The notes under the pieces: generated by a model
What the model was told of the DNA's origin: nothing
Seen by the model: the letters and a program-made list of their open reading frames with translations, nothing else
Databases searched by the model: none
Shown: piece by piece, positions 55,997 to 64,000 of the stretch
Layout: every line of letters begins with the position of its first letter
Position numbering within the stretch: position 1 is the stretch's first letter
Program-made: the position numbers and the translations under genes
Assembly: GCA_963723965.1 (NCBI GenBank)
Contig: CAVRSV010000010.1
Coordinates: 124,001 to 188,000, forward strand
Direction of reading: 5' to 3'
Length of the DNA stretch: 64,000 nt
DNA from: JARRKC01 sp963723965
Lineage (GTDB): Bacteria > Acidobacteriota > UBA6911 > RPQK01 > JAPXNP01

Positions 55997-58654
55997 TCAG
56001 GGCCGGATCCGATCCAGCTTCTCCCGGGTCTTGGCGCGCAGATCCCGCACTTCCCTCAGTCGATTTCGGGTCTTCTCGACGACCGGGGCCGGGGCCTTCT
56101 GCAGAAACGCCTCGTTGGAGAGCTTTCCGTCCAGGCTGTTCTGCTCGGCATCGAGCTTCTGGAGTTCCTTTTCCAGGCGCTGGCTCTCGGCCTGAACATC
56201 GATCACATCGTCCAGCACCAGTGCGAATTCGCCCAGGGCCGTGACACCCTCGAGCAACAGGCCACCGGTGGGAAAGTCGGATGAAAAGACGACCTCGCGC
56301 GCGGGGACCAGACGTTTCAGGTTGGCCAACTGGGACTCGATGAGGCGACGTGCCGGCTCATCGCAGCGCAAATGGACCAGCAGGCGTTTCCGTGGATCGA
56401 TGTTATTTTCCGCCCGGGCCGTCCGCATGGCCGAAATCAGCTCCTGGATGCGCTGCATTCGGACCACGACCTCGGAGTCGGACCAACGGGCAAAGGCCTG
56501 AGGATACGGGCGCAGCATGATGGTTTCACCCTGGTGAGGCACCTTCTGCCAGATTTCTTCCGTGATGAAGGGAATGAAAGGATGAAGGAGTCGCATCGCC
56601 GTTTCGAGAACGAAACAGGCCACCTTTTGGGCCCGTTCGCGACCGGCGCGGTCGTCCCCCGACAGGTCCTCCTTGATGAGTTCGATGTACCAGTCGCACA
56701 GATCACCCCAAAAGAAGTGGTAGAGGGTATTGGTGGCTTCGTGAACGAAGAAGCGATCCAGGTCGCGACGCGTGCTTTCGATGACCTCGCTCAACCGGGC
56801 CAGGATCCAGCGATGATGCAGGCCGGGCTCGGGGCCTTCGAGCAAAGCATCGATTTCCGCTTCGCCCACCGGGGCGTCGCTGTCGAGGTTCATCAGAAGA
56901 AACCGGGCCGCGTTCCAGATCTTGTTGCAGAACGCTCGATACCCCGCCATCCGATTGATCGAAAAGGGTATATCCGTACCCGGCACCGCCATGACCGCCA
57001 GGGTGAAACGCACGGCGTCGGTGCCGTACTCATCGATGATGGCCAGAGGGTCGATGCTGTTGCCACGCGACTTGGACATCTTCTGGCCCTGCTCATCCCG
57101 AACCAGGCCGTTGATATAGACGTGGCGAAAGGGCACCTCCTGCTTGAAGCGAAGTCCCATCATCATCATCCGGGCCACCCAGAAGAAGATGATGTCGAAG
57201 CCGGTGACCATGGCCGAGGTCGGATAGAAGATTTCCTGTTCCTTCGACTGTTCGGGCCAGCCCAGGGTCGAGAAGGGCCACAGGGCGGAGCTGAACCAGG
57301 TGTCCAGGACATCGGTCTCCTGGCTGAGCTGAGACCCGCCGCACTTGGGGCACGCCTGCGGCGCCTCCCGTGCGACGATCGTCTCGCGGCAGGCCCCGCA
57401 ATACCAGGCGGGGATGCGGTGTCCCCACCACAACTGGCGACTGATACACCAGTCGTGAATATTCACCATCCACTCGAAGTAGACCTTTTCAAAATTCTTC
57501 GGCACGAAATCGGTGCGACCCTGCTCGACCGCTCGAATCGCCTCCTCCGCAAGCGGCTTGACGCGAACGAACCACTGGTTCGACACGACCGGTTCGACCA
57601 CGGTGTGGCAGCGCTGGCAGTGACCGACGTTGTGGGCATAGCGCTCTGTCTTCTCGACCAGGCCGAGCGCGTCGAGATCCGCGAGCACCCGTTTGCGGGC
57701 CTCGTAGCGATCGAGTCCCTGGTAGCGGCCGGCGGCGTTTGTCATCGTGCCGTCATCGCCGATCACCCGGATGATGGGCAACCCATGGCGGCGGCCGGCT
57801 TCGAAATCGGCGGGGTCGTGACCCGGAGTCACTTTCACGACCCCGGTCCCAAACTCGCGCTCGACGAAGCTGTCGAAAATCACGGGGATCTCGCGATCCA
57901 TCAGGGGCAGGACGATGCTCTTCCCCTGCAACCAGCTATAGCGTTCATCGTCCGGATGCACCGCCACCGCCGTGTCACCGAGCATCGTCTCGGGGCGTGT
58001 CGTGGCGACGACGACGAACCTGGAGGAATCCTTCACCGGATAGCGCAGGTGCCAGAGATGCCCTTCGGTCGGCTCGTACTCGACCTCCAGATCGGAGATG
58101 GCGGTAACGCAGCGCGGGCACCAGTTGACGAGATACTCACCCTTGTAGATCAGGCCGTCTTCATAGAGCTGCACGAAGACTTCGCGGACGGCACGCGACA
58201 GCCCCTCGTCCATGGTGAACCGCTTGCGGCTCCAGTCGCAGGAACATCCCAACCGTTTGATCTGGCCGAGGATGTTCGCCTCCGATTGCTCCTTCCACTT
58301 CCAGACGATCTTTTCGAACTCGGGGCGGGTGAAATCGGTCCGTTTCTTCCCTTCCGCCGCCAGCTTCCTTTCGACGACGTTCTGCGTGGCGATGCCCGCG
58401 TGATCGGTCCCGGGTACCCACAGGACGTTGTGTCCGTCCATGCGCTTCCAGCGGGCCAGAATGTCCTGGAGCGTAATGTTCAACGCGTGTCCCATGTGCA
58501 GGGCGCCCGTCACGTTGGGAGGCGGCAGGACCATGGAGAAGGGCGGCCGTTCCGATTCCACATCGGCCACGAAGAAGCCCCGTTCTTCCCACCACTGGTA
58601 AAGACTCTGCTCCGTCCCACGCGGTTCGTAGCTTTTCGGTATCTTGGTACCCAA
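55997..58654 (-). CDS. valS: Valyl-tRNA synthetase
   Basis: An 885-residue class Ia synthetase that charges tRNA-Val. The HIGH motif appears as PNVTGALHMGHALN and the KMSKS motif as QKMSKSRGNS. The editing (CP1) domain lies between them. An anticodon-binding domain and a C-terminal coiled coil (AESQRLEKELQKLDAEQNSL) close the protein, as in other ValRS. The start is TTG at 58654, with AAGGAG seven bases before it, and the protein begins GTKIPKSYEPRG as expected. No T-box was seen upstream. Confidence 0.97.
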   Translation of the reverse strand: MGTKIPKSYEPRGTEQSLYQWWEERGFFVADVESERPPFSMVLPPPNVTGALHMGHALNITLQDILARWKRMDGHNVLWVPGTDHAGIATQNVVERKLAAEGKKRTDFTRPEFEKIVWKWKEQSEANILGQIKRLGCSCDWSRKRFTMDEGLSRAVREVFVQLYEDGLIYKGEYLVNWCPRCVTAISDLEVEYEPTEGHLWHLRYPVKDSSRFVVVATTRPETMLGDTAVAVHPDDERYSWLQGKSIVLPLMDREIPVIFDSFVEREFGTGVVKVTPGHDPADFEAGRRHGLPIIRVIGDDGTMTNAAGRYQGLDRYEARKRVLADLDALGLVEKTERYAHNVGHCQRCHTVVEPVVSNQWFVRVKPLAEEAIRAVEQGRTDFVPKNFEKVYFEWMVNIHDWCISRQLWWGHRIPAWYCGACRETIVAREAPQACPKCGGSQLSQETDVLDTWFSSALWPFSTLGWPEQSKEQEIFYPTSAMVTGFDIIFFWVARMMMMGLRFKQEVPFRHVYINGLVRDEQGQKMSKSRGNSIDPLAIIDEYGTDAVRFTLAVMAVPGTDIPFSINRMAGYRAFCNKIWNAARFLLMNLDSDAPVGEAEIDALLEGPEPGLHHRWILARLSEVIESTRRDLDRFFVHEATNTLYHFFWGDLCDWYIELIKEDLSGDDRAGRERAQKVACFVLETAMRLLHPFIPFITEEIWQKVPHQGETIMLRPYPQAFARWSDSEVVVRMQRIQELISAMRTARAENNIDPRKRLLVHLRCDEPARRLIESQLANLKRLVPAREVVFSSDFPTGGLLLEGVTALGEFALVLDDVIDVQAESQRLEKELQKLDAEQNSLDGKLSNEAFLQKAPAPVVEKTRNRLREVRDLRAKTREKLDRIRP

Positions 58655-58714
58655 CGGAGTCTCCTTTTCCGGCTCGAAACAAAAGGTGAATTATAGCCCA
58701 GCGAAGGAAGCGGG

Positions 58715-59380
58715 CTAGGCGTTCGGATGACGCAGGATGTCGCGGGCTACATCGGGGAGCAGCGACCGCAGTGTTTCCGGAAGTCGCTCCGAGACGGCCG
58801 CGACGAGCGCCCGGAACTGCGCATCGGTCAACTCCGGCAAAATGGGGGGCTTCCACACCTGCCGGGGTCTCAGTCGGAAGTCGGCTCGACATTCGGCCGG
58901 GCTGAGCTCGAAGAGCCGTCCCGGCAACGATGCCCCTCGGGTGGGGGGTTCCCAGACGGTCTCACCGGGGTCGGCAAAATCCACCGGCAGCGATGGGGCT
59001 TCCTGCTTCGCCTGTCGGCGGGCAATCAAGGCCTCCACCACTTCGACCAGGCGGGACGTCTCGAAGGGTTTGGTCAGGGTCGAGTCGGCACCGGCCCAGG
59101 CGAGGCGATCGGCATCGACCGGTGACAGCGAACCTGCAAGCAGGACGACCGGGATCGACGAGGTGGAGAGATCCCTTTTCAGATCGCGGCACAGTTCGTA
59201 TCCGTCTTTGAGAGGCAGCGCCACATCGGCCAGGACGACATCGGCACCCCATTTTCGAACATGGGCGAGCGCGGACTGTCCGTCCGAGAAGGGCTCGACC
59301 TCGAACCCCTCGCCGGCAAACGACAAGGTCACGACTTTCTGGATCGTCTTGCTGTCATCAGCGAGTATGATTCGATACAT
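58715..59380 (-). CDS. Response regulator with a C-terminal helical domain
   Basis: 221 residues. The receiver (1-120) is intact: acidic pair in ILADDSKTI, phospho-acceptor Asp52 in VVLADVALP and the conserved Lys in LTKPFE. A Pro-rich linker of about 50 residues follows, and then a small helical domain (TDAQFRALVAAVSERLPETL) to the end. It is not a DNA-binding output of a standard type. It lies five bases after bamD and 60 before valS, so it is expressed with housekeeping genes. The partner kinase is not in the window. Confidence 0.88.
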   Translation of the reverse strand: MYRIILADDSKTIQKVVTLSFAGEGFEVEPFSDGQSALAHVRKWGADVVLADVALPLKDGYELCRDLKRDLSTSSIPVVLLAGSLSPVDADRLAWAGADSTLTKPFETSRLVEVVEALIARRQAKQEAPSLPVDFADPGETVWEPPTRGASLPGRLFELSPAECRADFRLRPRQVWKPPILPELTDAQFRALVAAVSERLPETLRSLLPDVARDILRHPNA

Positions 59381-59385
59381 GGCGA

Positions 59386-60366
59386 TCAGTTCTGCGGAAT
59401 CGGCACCCCTTCGTCCGGGAGCCCCGAATGCTGTTGCATGCGCCGCTCCTCGGCCCGCTTGCGCGCCACTTCATAAATGTCCGGCCGTCCCGTAAAGACC
59501 TCCCAGACACTGCGCAGGGGATCCATCAGCGAGAAGGTCTCCTCCGCGCGATTCATCTTGTGCCGCGTCGCTGCCTGCTGGTCGACCGCGGGGACTTGCT
59601 GTTCGAGCAGCACCAGCTTGTTCTTGGCATCCTCGAAGTACTGACTGAACGGATACTCCCGGGCGATCTGCTCGTAGTAGACGCTGGCCTCGGTCACACG
59701 GCCGGTCTGTTCGAGCGATTCTCCGAGCCTATAGAGGGTTTCGTCCATCCGGCCATAGTCGGGGTATTTGTCGAGAACTTCCTTGTAGCGCCCCTCCGCC
59801 GCGTTGTAGGCCGATCGCTTGAAGTAGAAGTCCCCGATGTCCTGATCGTGGCGCGCCAGGATGTCCTGAACTTCCCGCAGAGCCTCGCGGGCGGTGGGAG
59901 CCAGTTCGCTGTCCGGGTAGTTATCCAGCACGCGCTTGCACTCCACCTCGGCCTTTTTGGCATAGGTGGGATCGCGGTCGTAGGGTTTGATCAGCTTGAA
60001 GTTCAACGCACAGATCTTCATCTGGGCGTCGTCCGCCATCCCATGGGTCGGATAGAAGATCAGAAAATCTTTGTACTGGGCCTCGGCCTGAAGATAGTTC
60101 TCGGTACCCTGCTGGCCGTAGTAGGAGTCGGCAATGGCGAGGAAAGCCGAAGGCGTGTAGTCGCTGTCCGGGTAAGTGTTGATCAGAGTCTGGAAAGCCA
60201 GCCGGGATTTCGTGTACTGCGACTTCTCGAGGTACTTCATGCCGTTTTCGAACAGCTGAGTATCCGGAGCCGCGGTTCCTTCCTGCAGCCCGGCGCTCTT
60301 CTGGCCACAGGATGTCCACAGCAGTACACCGAACAGAACCAGCAGGATCCGCTTCAAGGCAGCCAT
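59386..60366 (-). CDS. bamD: Outer-membrane protein assembly factor BamD-like lipoprotein
   Basis: 326 residues. A lipoprotein signal ends in VLLWTSC. The rest is a series of TPR units of the BamD/ComL (YfiO) type: FENGMKYLEKSQYTKSRLAF, then YPDSDYTPSAFLAIADSYYG and further repeats to residue 250. It belongs to the BAM complex that folds beta-barrel proteins. ATG 60366 with AAAGGTG upstream is chosen; ATG 60387 overlaps the rpe stop by four bases and is the alternative. The extended C-terminus (about 70 residues) is longer than in E. coli. Confidence 0.85.
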   Translation of the reverse strand: MAALKRILLVLFGVLLWTSCGQKSAGLQEGTAAPDTQLFENGMKYLEKSQYTKSRLAFQTLINTYPDSDYTPSAFLAIADSYYGQQGTENYLQAEAQYKDFLIFYPTHGMADDAQMKICALNFKLIKPYDRDPTYAKKAEVECKRVLDNYPDSELAPTAREALREVQDILARHDQDIGDFYFKRSAYNAAEGRYKEVLDKYPDYGRMDETLYRLGESLEQTGRVTEASVYYEQIAREYPFSQYFEDAKNKLVLLEQQVPAVDQQAATRHKMNRAEETFSLMDPLRSVWEVFTGRPDIYEVARKRAEERRMQQHSGLPDEGVPIPQN

Positions 60367-60383
60367 TTCATCTGCACCTTTAC

Positions 60384-61061
60384 TCATGTGATGAGGGCAG
60401 CGCTCTCGGCGTATTCGCGCATCTGCCGAAAGGTTGCCGCAGGGTCCGGGGACCCAAAAATCGCGCTCCCCGAGACCAGCAGGTCCACACCAGCTTCGAC
60501 CACTGCGGCGGAATTGTCCGGACCAATCCCCCCGTCGATCTCCACCTGAACGTGCTCCAGACCCCTGGCCCGAATCAAGCGCTTCAATTTTCTCACTTTT
60601 TCGAAGCTAGTTGAAATGAACTCCTGTCCCCCGAAACCCGGGTTTACCGACATCACCAGCACGTAGTCACAATGGGGAAGGATCTCTTCCAAGATGTTCA
60701 CGGAGGTATGAGGGTTCAGGGCGATGCCGGCCAGGGCTCCGGCGCGCCGGATCGCCGCCAGGATCTCCTGGAGATGAATCGCGGCCTCGACGTGCACCAG
60801 CACTGAGTTTGCGCCTGCCTTCACATACTCGAGAGTCATGGCGTCGGGGTTGGAGATCATCAGGTGTACATCGAGATGCCGATCCGTGATCTGGCGAATC
60901 CTTCGGATAACCGGCAAACCGACCGTCAGGTTCGGCACGAAGTGCCCATCCATCACATCGATGTGGATCCAGTCGGCTCCCGCACTTTCCATCAGCCGGA
61001 TCGCCGCCTCCAGATTTGCGAAGTCAGCAGACAGGATGGACGGTACGACGCGGGGTTTCAC
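60384..61061 (-). CDS. rpe: Ribulose-phosphate 3-epimerase
   Basis: A 225-residue TIM-barrel enzyme that interconverts D-ribulose 5-phosphate and D-xylulose 5-phosphate in the pentose phosphate pathway. SILSADFANL, the metal residues in WIHIDVMDGHFVPNL, DVHLMI and the phosphate loop VEIDGGIGPDN with LVSGSAIF are all present. GTG 61061 overlaps the stop of the PASTA gene (GTGA), and the protein begins KPRVVPSILSAD as the family does. It also joins the product of the arabinose pathway at 27.7-31.4 kb. Confidence 0.96.
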   Translation of the reverse strand: MKPRVVPSILSADFANLEAAIRLMESAGADWIHIDVMDGHFVPNLTVGLPVIRRIRQITDRHLDVHLMISNPDAMTLEYVKAGANSVLVHVEAAIHLQEILAAIRRAGALAGIALNPHTSVNILEEILPHCDYVLVMSVNPGFGGQEFISTSFEKVRKLKRLIRARGLEHVQVEIDGGIGPDNSAAVVEAGVDLLVSGSAIFGSPDPAATFRQMREYAESAALIT

Positions 61062-61795
61062 CGGGCCACCTCCAGATTGACGACCTGGTCCCGGGCGATG
61101 GGATAGCCCGGGTCGGGAAACTGTCGGACCACGATTCCCCGGCGGGCCCCCGGATAGTCTCGATAGTACGTCCGCGCTTCGAACCCCAGGCCCTCCAGTT
61201 CGAGAAGCGCCCGGTTGAGATTGGAGCCGATGAACTCGGGCATGACATATCTCGCGCTGGCCTTCGACTCGACCAGGACGTCGACCCGGTCGGTTGTCCC
61301 GGTCCCCGCTTGTGGCCGCGGCCACTGGGCGACCACGAGGTCGCGGCCTTCGGGCAGGGGCAACTCGGAAATCCTCCCGAGCTGATACTGTTCCTGCTCG
61401 AGGAGCATCCGCGCCGCCCGGACGGAGGACCCGGACAACTCGGGAATCGGTCGAGTTCGCCGCCCCAGGCTGACGATCACCTGAACGCTGCCATCGGACT
61501 TGGTGCGCACTCCGGCTCCGGGAACCTGACTGATGATGGCTCCCGCGGGGACCATCTCGTCATAGCGGTTTCCGCTCACCATCAGCTTGAGATGCAGGCG
61601 CTGGAAAACCACCTGTGCGTCCGAAAGGGCCATCCCGACCAGGGCCGGAGTTTCCACCTCGTGGCCCCGGACCGCCAATCTCATCCCGATGATCATGCTC
61701 ATCAGAAAGGCACTGACGATGATCCCTCCCAGGAGGCAGACCTTGCCCCACCCAATGAACCTCGTTTGAAGATTGACCTGCCTCTTTCGCGACAT
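61058..61795 (-). CDS. Membrane-anchored PASTA-domain protein
   Basis: 245 residues: a short basic cytoplasmic start, one transmembrane helix (about 19-40) and three PASTA modules of about 65 residues (VETPALVGMALSDAQ, TRPIPELSGSSVRAAR, YVMPEFIGSNLNRALLELEG). PASTA modules bind peptidoglycan or muropeptides and are usually found on serine/threonine kinases or PBPs; this protein has neither. Stand-alone PASTA proteins next to rpe and rsmB recur in Acidobacteriota by my recollection. It is the gene upstream of rpe and overlaps it. Confidence 0.9.
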   Translation of the reverse strand: MSRKRQVNLQTRFIGWGKVCLLGGIIVSAFLMSMIIGMRLAVRGHEVETPALVGMALSDAQVVFQRLHLKLMVSGNRYDEMVPAGAIISQVPGAGVRTKSDGSVQVIVSLGRRTRPIPELSGSSVRAARMLLEQEQYQLGRISELPLPEGRDLVVAQWPRPQAGTGTTDRVDVLVESKASARYVMPEFIGSNLNRALLELEGLGFEARTYYRDYPGARRGIVVRQFPDPGYPIARDQVVNLEVAR

Positions 61796-61828
61796 ATCCG
61801 AACTGCACGAGAAGTTATCACAAATCGG

Positions 61829-63154
61829 TCAACAGCGCCCGATACGAGCCGCAAAGAAGCCGTCCCCAGGCCCGTCCCCGGGAAAGCTCCGCCAATACTC
61901 ACCACGCAGTCGGGCGCGGGCATCCATACCCAGCAGGGCTTCGACCACCTGCTCGTTCTCTTCCGGCTCGGTGGAGCAGGTGGAATAGACGACCTCCCCG
62001 CCCGGTTCGAGTGCGCGGAAGGCCTCCTGCAGGATCCTCCTCTGTCGGTGTTGCCAGCGTAGCAGGTCCCCTTCCCGAACGAACCACTTGATGTCGGGAT
62101 TCGAACGAAGCGTGCCGAGCCCGGAACAGGGAACATCCGCCAGGATGAGCCCGAATCGGCCCTCCGGAAGAGGTTCCGAAGTGGCGTCGGCTTCGACGAA
62201 ATGCAGAGGGCCGACGCCGAGTTCCCGGGCGCGATCCCGCATGCCCGCCAGGCGTCCGCGGTCGATGTCCGCGCAGATCTGCACCGTCCCCGGGCGAATC
62301 CGGGATGCCAGGATGAAGCTCTTTCCTCCGGGGGCGGCGCACAGATCGGCCACGTATCGGGCCGATCCGGGGTCTCCCAGGTACGCCACCCGCTGACTGG
62401 AGACGTCCATGAAGAAGCAAAAGCCCTGTCGGTAGAGCTCATGGCGGACGAAGCCGCGGTGATCGACCTCGATGCAGTCGGGCAGTCCTTCGACCGGACG
62501 GGACGGGATGTCTTCGGCGGCGAGCCGGCTCAGGAACTGCGACGTCGAGATGCGGAACGTATTGACTCGCACGACGGAGGGCGGCAGCGCGTTGTCGCGA
62601 CGGAGAATGTCTTCCGTGGGTCCGAATCCGAAGCGCGCCGCCCAGCGCTGGACCAACCACTCGGGATGACTGTAGCGTGTCGCCAAACCGCGAACCGAGT
62701 CGACGGACGGCTCCTGGGGCCGGGAACGGAGAAAGCCCCTTAGCACCGCATTGACGAAAGCCGCCGCGTGACCGTGTCCCAGAGCTCGGGTCAGCCGAAC
62801 CGCTTCGTCCACGCTGGCGTAGTCCGGCACTCGCAGCCAGTGAATCTGATAGAGCGAGATCCGGAGGACCCAGAGAATCTCCGGATCCACCTCGTCGAGA
62901 GGACGGCTGGAGATGAGGGCCAGCCAGTAGTCGATCAGGGAGAGGTGACGAACGACGCCCCCCACCAATTCGCGCACCAACGAACGATCGGCCGGTGAGA
63001 GTCGCTCGAAGTCCTCAGAAGCGTAGCTCGTCGCAAAGGGCAACGAAACCTCGAAGCGCCGCCGCAGGATCCAGACGGCCTGCGCTCGGGGGCCGCGGGC
63101 CCGCGACAGGGGCCCTGCAGCGGGCCCGGATCTCCGCGAATCGCGATTCTTCAT
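61829..63154 (-). CDS. rsmB: 16S rRNA (cytosine-967 C5) methyltransferase RsmB
   Basis: A 441-residue methyltransferase. The N-terminal NusB-like RNA-binding domain (about 25-155) is followed by the Rossmann methyltransferase with ADLCAAPGGKSFILA (SAM), the catalytic and leaving-group cysteines in DVPCSGLGTLRSNPD and YSTCSTEPEENE. It modifies C967 of 16S rRNA. It lies 69 bases downstream of fmt, the usual fmt-rsmB order. The ribosome site is close to the ATG and not clear. Confidence 0.95.
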   Translation of the reverse strand: MKNRDSRRSGPAAGPLSRARGPRAQAVWILRRRFEVSLPFATSYASEDFERLSPADRSLVRELVGGVVRHLSLIDYWLALISSRPLDEVDPEILWVLRISLYQIHWLRVPDYASVDEAVRLTRALGHGHAAAFVNAVLRGFLRSRPQEPSVDSVRGLATRYSHPEWLVQRWAARFGFGPTEDILRRDNALPPSVVRVNTFRISTSQFLSRLAAEDIPSRPVEGLPDCIEVDHRGFVRHELYRQGFCFFMDVSSQRVAYLGDPGSARYVADLCAAPGGKSFILASRIRPGTVQICADIDRGRLAGMRDRARELGVGPLHFVEADATSEPLPEGRFGLILADVPCSGLGTLRSNPDIKWFVREGDLLRWQHRQRRILQEAFRALEPGGEVVYSTCSTEPEENEQVVEALLGMDARARLRGEYWRSFPGDGPGDGFFAARIGRC

Positions 63155-63223
63155 ACCTCACCAGATCGAGCCGAATCGGGTGCAGCGGCTCCGCGACCGG
63201 CGAGCGATTCGACTTCGGACCGC

Positions 63224-64000
63224 TCAGTCCGCGGCCGATGGCCCCAGGATCTCACCGGGACGGATTCGCGTTCCGTTGATGAAATCGCGTGCACCAACCC
63301 GTTTGTGGTTGGGAACCTGGAGTTCCAGCAGACGAACGGTGCCGGACCCACACTGCACCTCGAGACCGTCCGGCTCGAACCCGATCACGGTGCCGGGCGC
63401 CGCTCCCGCACCGTCGGATAGAGCCAGGGAGGCCCGCCAGATCTTGAGCTCTCCGTCCCGCCAGGAGGTAACGGCACCCGGCCAGGGATTCATGGCGCGG
63501 ATACGATTGTGGACCTCGAACGCGGTTCGATTCCAGTCGATCCGGCCGTCTTCCTTCGTGATCCGTGGAGCATAGGTGGCGAACTCTCCGCGCTGAGGAG
63601 TGGCCTGCAGCGTTCCGGTGATGAAATCGTTCAGAGTCGGAAGGAGCAGTCGGGCCCCCTGCTCGGCCAAAACCATTTCCAGCTCGCCCGCGGTGGCATC
63701 CGGAGGAATGGGCGTCCAGCGGACGCTGAGAATGTCTCCCGTGTCCATTCCTTCATCGATCTTCATGATGGTGACCCCAGTCTGACGGTCACCGTTTAGT
63801 ATGGCGTGCACGATCGGAGCGGCACCCCGGTAAGCGGGCAGCACCGAGGCATGGACATTCAGCGTTCCGAAGGGTGGGGCATCGAAGAATTCCGCCGGCA
63901 GGATCTGGCCGAATGCCACCACGACACAGGCCGTGGGCTGGACCTCCTGCAGAACGGCCAGAGCCTCCGGGTTGTTCCGGATCCTGCGAAACTGGTAGAC
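63224..64000 (-). CDS. fmt: Methionyl-tRNA formyltransferase (5' part outside window)
   Basis: The last 258 residues of Fmt, which formylates initiator methionyl-tRNA. The reading frame is open to the window edge, beginning with VYQFRRIRNNPEALAVLQEV, so it continues beyond base 64000. The catalytic loop NVHASVLPAYRGAAPIVHAI has the Asn/His pair, and DEGMDTGDIL the catalytic Asp. The C-terminal tRNA-binding domain (about the last 100 residues) is complete. It starts the minus-strand housekeeping run. Confidence 0.95.
   Translation of the reverse strand, partial: VYQFRRIRNNPEALAVLQEVQPTACVVVAFGQILPAEFFDAPPFGTLNVHASVLPAYRGAAPIVHAILNGDRQTGVTIMKIDEGMDTGDILSVRWTPIPPDATAGELEMVLAEQGARLLLPTLNDFITGTLQATPQRGEFATYAPRITKEDGRIDWNRTAFEVHNRIRAMNPWPGAVTSWRDGELKIWRASLALSDGAGAAPGTVIGFEPDGLEVQCGSGTVRLLELQVPNHKRVGARDFINGTRIRPGEILGPSAAD

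Overview
The window is GC-rich chromosomal DNA from a Gram-negative (diderm) bacterium. It encodes a BamD-type outer-membrane assembly lipoprotein, several other lipoproteins, and a fmt-rsmB-PASTA-rpe-bamD-response regulator-valS run that I associate with Acidobacteriota. That phylum is my best guess; it rests on gene content and remembered gene order, not on a marker-gene tree. GTG and TTG starts are frequent and most spacers are short. I found no rRNA, tRNA, CRISPR array, prophage or recognised defence system.

Region by region. 1-5.7 kb holds the tail of a receiver-domain protein, a chemotaxis receptor, a small secreted protein, an HDOD signalling protein and phosphoglucomutase. 5.7-17.1 kb is the most irregular part. 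Between a YihY/BrkB membrane protein, a degenerate receiver protein, a GAF-like protein of unknown function overlapping an aminotransferase, and two genes that look like the separated halves of MprF, the spacers are filled with repeats. These are a 20-bp tandem array and about 20 copies of a GGGACAG-type element, some forming hairpins. They surround one frameshifted REP-associated tyrosine transposase (RAYT). 17.1-25.3 kb carries the potassium transporter kup and the glutamate synthase operon gltBD.

25.4-37.3 kb is catabolic and cell-envelope related. It has a secreted VOC protein, a zinc alcohol dehydrogenase, an L-arabinose-type pathway (araD, araB and an L-fucose/L-arabinose family isomerase in place of classical AraA), a zinc-ribbon membrane protein, a class C beta-lactamase-like hydrolase, a beta-propeller lipoprotein, an M32 carboxypeptidase and a NamZ-type muramidase. 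37.3-51.2 kb, all on the minus strand, holds TPR and SYLF proteins, a PfkB kinase with MTA phosphorylase, an MBL hydrolase with methylmalonyl-CoA epimerase and MeaB, a DUF2807 lipoprotein, a GAF-GGDEF protein, a second PfkB kinase overlapping threonine aldolase, radC, and a tightly overlapping four-gene cluster ending in a YheT-type hydrolase. 51.2-54.3 kb holds a repeat-rich spacer, serA and a glycine-zipper envelope protein.

54.3-64 kb is one long minus-strand housekeeping run: fmt (cut by the window edge), rsmB, a PASTA membrane protein, rpe, bamD, a response regulator, valS, a short birA and ftsY.

The strongest candidates for something undescribed are the RAYT with its local field of GGGACAG repeats, the GAF-like/acidic-linker protein at 10.5-12.3 kb, the split MprF pair, and the overlapping membrane-gene cluster at 49.2-51.2 kb.
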